This document shows, piece after piece, positions 1 through 5,052 of a stretch of 7,030 nt of DNA. Within the stretch, counting starts at the first letter, position 1. Every line of letters begins with the position of its first letter. The notes below the pieces were generated by a model that made no database searches, had not been told where the DNA came from, and saw nothing but the letters and a program-made list of their open reading frames with translations. The DNA is taken from contig JAJRRX010000180.1 of assembly GCA_024279075.1 (NCBI GenBank), positions 1-7,030 of the forward strand, written 5' to 3'. The DNA is from Alphaproteobacteria bacterium (lineage in GTDB: Bacteria > Pseudomonadota > Alphaproteobacteria > Rhodobacterales > Rhodobacteraceae). A program made the position numbers and the translations under genes.

Positions 1-201
1 CCCTTTGGCCCAAATATTGTGCGCTATAATCAAGGCAATACCGAGTTGGTCGAGGTGATAGAAGCGCTGACGGGAGCCAAAAACGAAGTTGAGCTTTGCA
101 GCCGGATGCGCGGTGAGTTTACCCGCAATTTCAAAGAGGACCTTGCCGGGCTGGCGGGCTTCTTTTCGAGCACCACAAAAACCGCAAACACCGAAAATTA
201 G
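1..201 (+). CDS. C-terminal end of an unrecognised protein (partial)
   Basis: The reading frame is open from the first base and stops at TAG 199-201, so only the last 66 residues are visible and the true start lies outside the window. The visible part has a helical, charged segment (LVEVIEALTG, then SRMRGEFTRNFKEDLAGLAG) with one Cys, and ends in a polar Ser/Thr/Asn tail. I see no membrane segment and no motif I can assign to a family. The downstream gene starts 10 bases after this stop, and its Shine-Dalgarno AGGAG (200-204) overlaps the TAG, so the two are almost certainly cotranscribed and translationally coupled. A GTG at 19 could be read as a start but has no ribosome binding site in front of it. 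Function unknown. Confidence 0.7.
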   Translation, partial: PFGPNIVRYNQGNTELVEVIEALTGAKNEVELCSRMRGEFTRNFKEDLAGLAGFFSSTTKTANTEN

Positions 202-210
202 GAGCGCATC

Positions 211-1020
211 ATGACAGACCATAGCAAAGACGATAAACGCGGTTTTTTGAGCGATCTCACGCCGGAGGATTTTGCCAAAGGCATGGCGCAGCTGCCCAAA
301 TTGGCCGATATGTTGCGGCTGGCAGGCTTGCAAGATGGGCGCACGATGTCGGGCGTGAAAATAACCTCGGCGCGCATGCAGGCCCTGCGCGCCAAAGCCA
401 TCGGCGACCCGCGCGCCGAAAAACTGGCCAAACGCGCCGAGGCCCACGCCACCCGCTTGGCAGGGGCAATGCAGCGCGAAGAAGCACGGGTGCGCCCCGA
501 TGAAAGCGTGCTTGGGCCGCTTATGGGGCTGGCGGGTAAGTTTCGGCTTGTGGGCAAAGTGATGGATAAATCAGGCGCGCCCGTGCCAAATGCACGGGTT
601 GAAATATCGGGCAAAAACACCGGCGTTATGTTTACGGCCATAACCGATGAAAACGGTATCTATGATCTAAAAATACCCGTGGGAACAACGCCGGATAAAG
701 CCGATGATGGCGAGCCGATAGAGGGAAAAATCGAGAAAGATGGTGCTATTTTGCAAGCGGCTTTAGGGGGCTTGATCAAAGATGGCGGCATCCTGCAAAA
801 GATCCTGACCATGCCGCTGATGGAAACCCTTGGTGATTTAGCCATGCCGATTGCCAGCTCAGGCCGTGGGCAGGCGGCTAAGGAGGTGCCAGAAAAATCC
901 ACCAAAATCAACGATATTCAAGCCCGCCCTGAAACCGTAGTGAAGGCCAAAAAAGGCAAAGCAGCCGCTAAAAAAAACGGAAACCTCGTTAAAAGGCCAA
1001 ACCAGAATTTAAGGGATTGA
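211..1020 (+). CDS. Cytoplasmic-looking protein with a carboxypeptidase-regulatory-like domain, function unknown
   Basis: 269 residues. The ATG at 211 is chosen because AGGAG (200-204) sits six bases upstream. Residues 1-100 are predicted mostly helical and charged, with an Ala/Arg/Lys-rich stretch at about 54-95. Residues 111-156 read as a carboxypeptidase-regulatory-like beta-sandwich unit: FRLVGKVMDKSGAPVPNARV, then TDENGIYDLKIP, the usual 'G.V.D..G.P...A.V ... TD..G.Y' pattern. About 160-215 is a Gly/Ile/Leu-rich section with two similar pieces (KDGAILQAALGGL and KDGGILQKIL). The C-terminus (about 245-269) is a very basic Lys-rich tail. There is no signal peptide or membrane segment, which is unusual because this fold is mostly found in secreted or envelope proteins. 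It shares an operon with the partial gene in front. I do not recognise a named family; a structural or adaptor role is possible but unproven. Confidence 0.75.
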   Translation: MTDHSKDDKRGFLSDLTPEDFAKGMAQLPKLADMLRLAGLQDGRTMSGVKITSARMQALRAKAIGDPRAEKLAKRAEAHATRLAGAMQREEARVRPDESVLGPLMGLAGKFRLVGKVMDKSGAPVPNARVEISGKNTGVMFTAITDENGIYDLKIPVGTTPDKADDGEPIEGKIEKDGAILQAALGGLIKDGGILQKILTMPLMETLGDLAMPIASSGRGQAAKEVPEKSTKINDIQARPETVVKAKKGKAAAKKNGNLVKRPNQNLRD

Positions 1021-1067
1021 AACAGAAGTCGGAGGGACAACACGCGCGCCGCCCCTCCGCCCACCCA

Positions 1068-1087
1068 CGCAAAGCATATGCTTTGCG
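1068..1087. repeat. Perfect 20-bp palindrome
   Basis: The sequence CGCAAAGCATATGCTTTGCG is its own reverse complement over all 20 positions; the flanking bases (A 1067, C 1088) no longer pair. As DNA it is a symmetric dimer-type site. As RNA it would fold only with a strained central loop. The motif GCAAAGG/CCTTTGC of the hairpin about 80 bases downstream repeats part of it. No T-run follows, so it is not a typical terminator. Confidence 0.85.
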
Positions 1088-1164
1088 CCTCGCTCAACCT
1101 CGCGGCCAACTGCAAATTGTGGGGATGGTGGAACCTGATGTTCCCGAAGGGGCTTCTGCCCGAA

Positions 1165-1187
1165 CCTTTGCCTATGGGTAGCAAAGG
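1165..1187. repeat. 7-bp stem, 9-base loop hairpin
   Basis: CCTTTGC (1165-1171) and GCAAAGG (1181-1187) are exact reverse complements around a 9-base loop. Neither strand has a T-run after the stem. It belongs to the hairpin cluster of the 1021-1240 spacer and shares the GCAAAG core with the 20-bp palindrome. Confidence 0.6.
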
Positions 1188-1240
1188 GCGGGGGCAGGGG
1201 CAACTGAATTACCTGTAAAATTTGAGGGGAGTTGGAGAGG

Positions 1241-1775
1241 TTAGGGCCAATCGCTGGAGGTTTGCCATTCTTGGATTTCAAGTGGCGGGATCGACTTTTT
1301 ATAAATAGGAAAACCAAATATTGTAGTTGAACTCGCAGATACCCAAAGCGGGGCTGGCTCTGTGGGGAATTCCGCATGGCATAGCCATTGTCTTATCCAA
1401 AGGGCACTACTCCAAAATGGGTCGTAGCTCATTGGCATTTGAACCAAGTCTGACATTGGAAATGGATCGTAAACGATCTGGCACTTAGGGCTATCCAACC
1501 GCGCGCCATCCTCGCCAAAAGGGCACCAATGCCCCTCCTCTTCAATGCCCCTCCTCTTCAATGGCAACCCACGAAATACCATCCTGAAAACAGCTTAATG
1601 CTACATAGATAAAAGGAAGGATGTTTTTCCCGTCCGCATCGTCAATTCCATATGTTCCTGCATAGTCGCTGCGGGAAATGGCGCGGCCATCGGGGCACAT
1701 TATTGGATTACTTAAAGGCGATTGCGCTGATGCATGGCTCGCTACCGAGATCAACACACAAACAATGAATCGCAT
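1241..1775 (-). pseudogene. Small secreted protein gene, frameshifted by a 16-bp tandem duplication
   Basis: On the minus strand ATG (1775-1773) opens a frame with a clear signal peptide (MRFIVCVLISVASHASA, cleavage expected after ASA). It runs 77 residues to ...SWVAIEEEGH and then stops at TGA (1544-1542). The stop is created by an exact 16-bp tandem duplication at 1528-1559. The other frame reads IEEEGH again and continues WCPFGEDGARL... for 95 residues to TAA (1243-1241). Removing one 16-bp copy leaves 519 bases, exactly 173 codons, giving one 172-residue protein. Five Cys fall in the mature part and the C-terminal half is Trp/Pro/Phe-rich, with YDPF occurring twice. I do not recognise the family. 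The gene is AT-richer than its neighbours and lies 83 bases downstream of ahcY on the same strand. As it stands it would make only a truncated product. Reversible phase variation or an assembly error are alternatives to decay. Confidence 0.75.
1528..1559. repeat. 16-bp exact tandem duplication
   Basis: The unit AATGCCCCTCCTCTTC occurs at 1528-1543 and again at 1544-1559, followed by AATG, the first four bases of a third unit. Sixteen is not a multiple of three, so the extra copy shifts the frame of the secreted-protein gene on the minus strand and brings a TGA into frame. Confidence 0.95.
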
Positions 1776-1813
1776 AAAAACCCCCAAATAAGCGCGAGCT
1801 TAATTGGGGGTTT
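1776..1813 (-). terminator. Intrinsic terminator of ahcY, overlapping the next gene's RBS
   Basis: Arms 1778-1787 (AAACCCCCAA) and 1804-1813 (TTGGGGGTTT) are perfect complements over 10 bp. After one A/A mismatch, 1789-1793 pairs with 1798-1802, capped by a four-base loop at 1794-1797 that reads GCGA on the plus strand. Read in the ahcY direction (minus), the stem is followed by TTTTT (1780-1776), the form of a factor-independent terminator. It lies about 45 bases after the ahcY stop. The G-run of its 3' arm is also the only Shine-Dalgarno-like sequence in front of the ATG at 1775. Confidence 0.8.
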
Positions 1814-1858
1814 CATTTCGTCAACCTTGGTCGAAGCCGTTAGGCTAAAACCTGCCGC

Positions 1859-3247
1859 TTAATAGCGGTAATGCTCGGGCTTGAACGGCCCGTCAGCGCT
1901 CACACCGATATAATCGGCTTGCTCATCAGAAAGTTTGGAGAGCTTCACGCCGATGCGCGCAAGGTGAAGGCGCGCAACTTTTTCATCGAGATGCTTGGGC
2001 AGGATATAAACCTCGTTTTTATACGTGCCGTCATTCTCCCAAAGCTCGATCTGGGCGAGCACCTGGTTGGTGAAGCTGGCGGACATCACGAAGCTCGGAT
2101 GGCCGGTGGCGTTGCCAAGGTTGAGCAAACGGCCTTGCGACAGCAGGATCATCCGGTTGCCCGACGGCATTTCGATCATATCCACTTGGTCCTTAATGTT
2201 GGTCCATTTGTGGTTTTTAAGCGCCGCAACCTGAATTTCATTGTCAAAGTGGCCAATGTTGCCGACAATCGCCATGTCCTTCATTTCGCGCATATGCTCG
2301 ATGCGGATCACGTCTTTGTTGCCGGTGGTGGTTACGAAAATGTCAGCGGAAGAAACCACGTCCTCAAGGGCAACCACTTCAAAGCCGTCCATTGCGGCTT
2401 GCAGCGCGCAAATCGGGTCGATTTCCGTAACCTTCACCCGTGCACCCGCGCCTTGCAGCGACGCCGCCGAGCCTTTGCCCACATCGCCGTAACCACAAAC
2501 CACAGCTGTTTTACCAGCCATCATGGTGTCTGTCGCGCGGCGGATACCGTCCACGAGGCTCTCTTTGCAGCCGTATTTATTGTCGAATTTCGACTTGGTC
2601 ACAGAGTCATTCACATTGATCGCAGGGAAGGGGAGCTGGCCTTTTTCAAACAGTTCATAAAGCCGGTGCACGCCGGTGGTGGTTTCTTCAGAAACCCCCT
2701 TGATCGCGGCGCGGGTTTTGGTGAACCAGCCCGGGCTTTGCGCCATGCGCTTTTTGATCTGGGCAAAAATCGCTTCTTCTTCCTCGGATGTCGGCGTTTC
2801 GATCAGGTGGGTTTCACCTTCTTCAACACGTGCACCGAGCAGAATGTATAGCGTCGCATCGCCGCCATCATCCAGAATGAGGTTTGCGCCCTCAGAGAAC
2901 TGGAAAGACTTGTCGAGATAGTCCCAGTGCTCAGGCAGCGACTGGCCCTTGATCGCAAAGGTAGGAATGCCCGCCGCCGCCATGGCCGCCGCCGCGTGGT
3001 CTTGGGTCGAGAAAATGTTGCAAGACGCCCAGCGGATATCGGCGCCCAGCGCCACCAATGTTTCCATTAGTGCGGCGGTCTGAATGGTCATGTGCAGCGA
3101 GCCAACGATGCGCGCGCCCTTAAGTGGCTGCTTTTCACCGTATTCCTCGCGCAGCGCCATCAGGCCCGGCATTTCGGTCTCGGCAATGTCGAGCTCCTTG
3201 CGGCCAAACTCTGCGAGGTTAATGTCTTTTACAATATAGTCGGCCAT
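1859..3247 (-). CDS. ahcY: S-adenosylhomocysteine hydrolase (adenosylhomocysteinase)
   Basis: Cytoplasmic NAD-dependent enzyme that splits S-adenosylhomocysteine into homocysteine and adenosine, removing the product inhibitor of methyltransferases and feeding the methionine cycle. It has 462 residues, the normal bacterial length. The NAD-binding loop is CGYGDVGKGS at about 251-260. Family residues are visible: LDDGGD (125-130), EETTTGVH (187-194), NDSVTKSKFDN (213-223, with K218 and D222 matching the catalytic Lys/Asp of the animal enzyme), GHPSFVMS (382-389), and the C-terminal KPEHYRY with K456 and Y460, which closes over NAD of the partner subunit. Residues about 149-184 are the extra segment typical of bacterial and plant forms. 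I chose the ATG at 3247 (MADYIV) because GGAG (3257-3254) lies six bases upstream and homologues begin this way. An in-frame ATG five codons upstream would destroy that spacing. Nothing in the sequence looks defective. Confidence 0.97.
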   Translation of the reverse strand: MADYIVKDINLAEFGRKELDIAETEMPGLMALREEYGEKQPLKGARIVGSLHMTIQTAALMETLVALGADIRWASCNIFSTQDHAAAAMAAAGIPTFAIKGQSLPEHWDYLDKSFQFSEGANLILDDGGDATLYILLGARVEEGETHLIETPTSEEEEAIFAQIKKRMAQSPGWFTKTRAAIKGVSEETTTGVHRLYELFEKGQLPFPAINVNDSVTKSKFDNKYGCKESLVDGIRRATDTMMAGKTAVVCGYGDVGKGSAASLQGAGARVKVTEIDPICALQAAMDGFEVVALEDVVSSADIFVTTTGNKDVIRIEHMREMKDMAIVGNIGHFDNEIQVAALKNHKWTNIKDQVDMIEMPSGNRMILLSQGRLLNLGNATGHPSFVMSASFTNQVLAQIELWENDGTYKNEVYILPKHLDEKVARLHLARIGVKLSKLSDEQADYIGVSADGPFKPEHYRY

Positions 3248-3253
3248 CGGGCG

Positions 3254-3257
3254 CTCC
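3254..3257 (-). promoter_or_regulatory. Shine-Dalgarno fixing the ahcY start
   Basis: GGAG on the minus strand, six bases before ATG 3247. It lies inside the possible longer frame beginning at 3262 and therefore argues for the shorter protein. Confidence 0.7.
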
Positions 3258-3327
3258 ATCATTTTCGGGTAGTTTTCGCCTCGCCAAGTAGCAGGATTCT
3301 ATTCTATATACAACCTGCACAAATTAC
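3258..3327. promoter_or_regulatory. Divergent promoter spacer of ahcY and the HD gene
   Basis: Only 90 bases separate the two divergent start codons, so both promoters must lie here unless they extend into the genes. An AT-rich core (3296-3312, ATTCTATTCTATATACA) could supply -10 elements in both directions, for example TAGAAT on the minus strand. I cannot fix good -35 boxes. A GATTC (3295-3299) fits the GANTC methylation motif of alphaproteobacterial CcrM. I see no fold resembling a SAM or SAH riboswitch in this short leader. Confidence 0.45.
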
Positions 3328-3337
3328 GGAGCCCCAT

Positions 3338-3925
3338 ATGCCCCCCCGCGCCTATCAACGCATGCTGTCTGGCAGGCGGCTAGACCTGCTAAACCCCGCG
3401 CCGCTCGACATTGAAATCGAAGACATCGCCCACGGCCTCGCCTTCGTGGCCCGCTGGAACGGCCAAACCAAGGGCGAATTTCCCTACTCCGTGGCCGAGC
3501 ATTCACTGCTGGTCGAGCGCATTTATGGCCAAATCGCCCCCAAAGCGCCCGCCCATTGGCGCATGGTTGCGCTGCTGCATGACGCCCCCGAATACGTAAT
3601 CGGTGATATGATATCCCCCGTAAAATCCGCCGTGGGGCCAGGCTACAAAGAGCTGGACGACCGCCTGATGAGCGCCGTGCTGCTACGCTTTGGTTTGCCC
3701 GGGCAAGTGCCGGATGCGGTAAAAAAGCAAATTAAAAAGGCCGACAAAATTTCGGCATGGTTAGAAGCTATTCAGATCGCAGGGTTCGACCAGAAGGAAG
3801 CCAACAAGCTATTTGGCGTTCCCAAACTGGCAGGGGTCGAGAAGGAAGTGCTACCCCTGCGCGCCCCCATGCGGGTAAAGGCGGATTTTCTTAATCGGCA
3901 CAGAGCACTGCTCGGGCAGCTTTAA
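3338..3925 (+). CDS. HD-domain metal-dependent phosphohydrolase (YfbR-like)
   Basis: 195 residues. The ATG at 3338 follows GGAG (3328-3331) by six bases. The frame is open further upstream, but only as an antisense reading of ahcY. The HD-superfamily metal ligands can be followed: H55 (SVAEHS), H81-D82 (LLHDAPE) and D136 (KKADKISAWLEA). E85 sits at the place of the conserved Glu of 5'-deoxynucleotidases such as YfbR. The family uses a divalent metal to remove phosphate from nucleotides. The actual substrate here is not known, and YfbR-like dNMP nucleotidase activity is only a reasonable guess. There is no signal peptide, so it is cytoplasmic. It is divergent from ahcY and ends tail-to-tail with the membrane regulator, sharing TTAA. 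The pairing with ahcY may reflect nucleoside turnover or simple proximity. Confidence 0.85.
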   Translation: MPPRAYQRMLSGRRLDLLNPAPLDIEIEDIAHGLAFVARWNGQTKGEFPYSVAEHSLLVERIYGQIAPKAPAHWRMVALLHDAPEYVIGDMISPVKSAVGPGYKELDDRLMSAVLLRFGLPGQVPDAVKKQIKKADKISAWLEAIQIAGFDQKEANKLFGVPKLAGVEKEVLPLRAPMRVKADFLNRHRALLGQL

Positions 3926-4917
3926 CCCTTGTTTTGCCGCCATTGGCTAGGCGTTTGCCCCGTAATGCGCGTAAACTCGCGGTTAAAGTTTGATTTGGTC
4001 AAAAACCCCGCCGCGAGGGAAACCTGCAAAATGGACTGATCCGTTTGTTCCAACAGCGCACAGGCATCCTTTATCCGAAACTGGTTCACAAACTGAGACA
4101 CGCTCATGTTTTGGGTTTTGTTGATGGCCCTGGAAACGCTACGGTCCGGCAGGCCAAGCTTGCGAGAAAGGCGGCGCAGGCTTAGCTCGGTGTCGCGGTG
4201 CAGGGCCTGTTTTTCAAACAGCGCATTCAAGCGGGCCAGTATAGCGCTGTCTTCTTGGGTTATTCCCGCCTCCGCCTTTTCCGGCTCGCTTTGGGTCGCG
4301 CCTGCGGGTCCGGTTATGGCCACAAGGCCCACACAGAGCAAAATTCCGGTTTGCACCAGCGAGATCCAAAGCCCAATATTTTCGCCACCTGTTCGGATGA
4401 AATCAACAATTACAAATAGGTCCATAAAGGCCGAGCCAATCAGGGAGGCTCCAGTAAAAACCATCGCCCGCACTGCGCTGCCAGTTTGCCCTATGCGCAC
4501 CAGCGCAAGGTCTTGGCCATTTTGCCGCGCCTTTATAAGAATGGCGATGCCAAAGCTCAAATAGGTCATTAAAATTGCCGCATCCGCAAGGTCTGGTATC
4601 CAAAAAAGGATGGCCCAGTTGAGGCCAATAATCGCCAGCGGCCAGAGCATTGTGGCGGTCAGCCTGTTACTTAGGGACAGATAGGCAAAATACGCGGTTA
4701 CCGGCAGCAAAGGGGCGAATAAGCCCATCCATTGGGTCAGGCCGCTGATCTCATACCCCCAGCGCAATGACAAAAGCAGTGATTGCAGCGCCACTAGCCC
4801 CACAAGCGCTGCAAACAGCTGATTAGCCCGCAGCGCCATATTTTGCCTGCGCAGCAGGGTGAAAAAAACAACACCTAAGCCCAGTGTTGAAAAAAGCGAG
4901 AGGGGCACAAAGACCAT
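3922..4917 (-). CDS. Seven-TM membrane regulator with AraC-type DNA-binding domain
   Basis: 331 residues from the ATG at 4917. The first 200 residues contain about seven hydrophobic segments (roughly 2-22, 31-52, 60-80, 88-107, 112-128, 150-172 and 177-197). A short charged linker (QSEPEKAEAG) leads to a C-terminal AraC/XylS helix-turn-helix domain of about 110 residues: LSLRRLSRKLGLPDRSVSR is the first HTH, and ILQVSLAAGFLTKSNFNREF followed by GQTPSQWR is the family signature. This is a one-component sensor: the membrane part presumably detects an envelope or small-molecule signal and the cytoplasmic domain acts on DNA; the ligand is unknown. Longer in-frame starts exist (GTG 4929, ATG 5016, TTG 5025). 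I prefer 4917 because it begins right at the first TM and leaves the repeat array at 4957-5001 non-coding; the RBS there is weak (GGA). The gene is divergent from the hydrolase, which is its likely target. Confidence 0.85.
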   Translation of the reverse strand: MVFVPLSLFSTLGLGVVFFTLLRRQNMALRANQLFAALVGLVALQSLLLSLRWGYEISGLTQWMGLFAPLLPVTAYFAYLSLSNRLTATMLWPLAIIGLNWAILFWIPDLADAAILMTYLSFGIAILIKARQNGQDLALVRIGQTGSAVRAMVFTGASLIGSAFMDLFVIVDFIRTGGENIGLWISLVQTGILLCVGLVAITGPAGATQSEPEKAEAGITQEDSAILARLNALFEKQALHRDTELSLRRLSRKLGLPDRSVSRAINKTQNMSVSQFVNQFRIKDACALLEQTDQSILQVSLAAGFLTKSNFNREFTRITGQTPSQWRQNKG

Positions 4918-4956
4918 TAATTCATCCACATTCCGGAAGGTTCGCCTCAAAACTAT

Positions 4957-5001
4957 CCTTAAACACGTTTCAAGGCGACCTGAAACGTGATCAAGGACGC
5001 C
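4957..5001. promoter_or_regulatory. Inverted repeat and 21-bp direct repeat between regulator and hydrolase (putative operator)
   Basis: An interrupted palindrome, CCTT-N3-CACGTTTCA-N8-TGAAACGTG-N3-AAGG, spans 4957-4996, with nine perfect base pairs in the core arms (4964-4972 with 4981-4989). Overlapping it, TCAAGGCGACC (4970-4980) is repeated as TCAAGGACGCC (4991-5001), 8 of 11 identical and exactly 21 bp apart. That is the two-helical-turn spacing used by AraC-type proteins binding direct half-sites. The location between the divergent regulator and hydrolase fits control of both. Binding by this regulator is an inference. Confidence 0.5.
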
Positions 5002-5040
5002 CCCTAGGTCAAGCATTGGTATCAAAACCGCATTCTAATC

Positions 5041-5045
5041 AGGAG
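5041..5045 (+). promoter_or_regulatory. Shine-Dalgarno of the hydrolase gene
   Basis: AGGAG lies seven bases before ATG 5053. Another ATG at 5048 in a different frame is only two bases away and opens a frame of just 68 codons with no recognisable product. The spacing and the long conserved frame select 5053. Confidence 0.75.
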
Positions 5046-5052
5046 ACATGCC

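Larger units (their letters stand above)
1021..1240. other. Gene-free spacer rich in hairpins
   Basis: 220 bases between the carboxypeptidase-regulatory-like gene and the 3' end of the broken secreted-protein gene, which converge on it. No open frame with a credible start lies here. It holds four inverted repeats: a 7-bp stem CGGAGGG/CCCTCCG (1030-1036 with 1053-1059), a perfect 20-bp palindrome (1068-1087), a small GAAG/CTTC hairpin (1146-1156), and a 7-bp stem CCTTTGC/GCAAAGG (1165-1171 with 1181-1187). None is followed by a T-run on either strand, so a classical intrinsic terminator is not evident. It could be a dispersed intergenic repeat or a structured RNA, but with only one copy in view this is a guess. 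Confidence 0.6.

Noticed and set aside
198..641. Minus-strand frame of 147 codons opposite the carboxypeptidase-regulatory-like gene
   Set aside because: It is a Ser/Arg/Ala-rich shadow of a plus-strand gene that has a proper RBS and a recognisable domain.
918..1377. Minus-strand open frames running through the hairpin cluster
   Set aside because: They have no RBS, overlap the coding sequence on the other strand, and read through inverted repeats; composition is not protein-like.
1855..1868. Short CCGCT/AGCGG stem around the ahcY stop codon
   Set aside because: Only five base pairs and no T-run; the hairpin at 1776-1813 is a far better terminator.
1871..2851. Long plus-strand open frame of 326 codons antisense to ahcY
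   Set aside because: It lies wholly inside ahcY, has no recognisable domain or credible RBS, and its composition is the antisense shadow of a highly conserved gene.
3092..3337. Upstream extension of the HD-domain frame by 82 codons
   Set aside because: The extension is antisense to the start of ahcY. The GGAG at 3328-3331 and the family-like N-terminus both point to ATG 3338.
3248..3337. SAM or SAH riboswitch in the ahcY leader
   Set aside because: The leader is too short and I find neither the conserved core nor the paired arms expected of those aptamers.
4918..5025. Longer N-terminus of the AraC-type regulator starting at TTG 5025, ATG 5016 or GTG 4929
   Set aside because: No good RBS precedes these starts, the extra residues are not hydrophobic, and the two longest versions would cover the repeat array. 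Not fully excluded.
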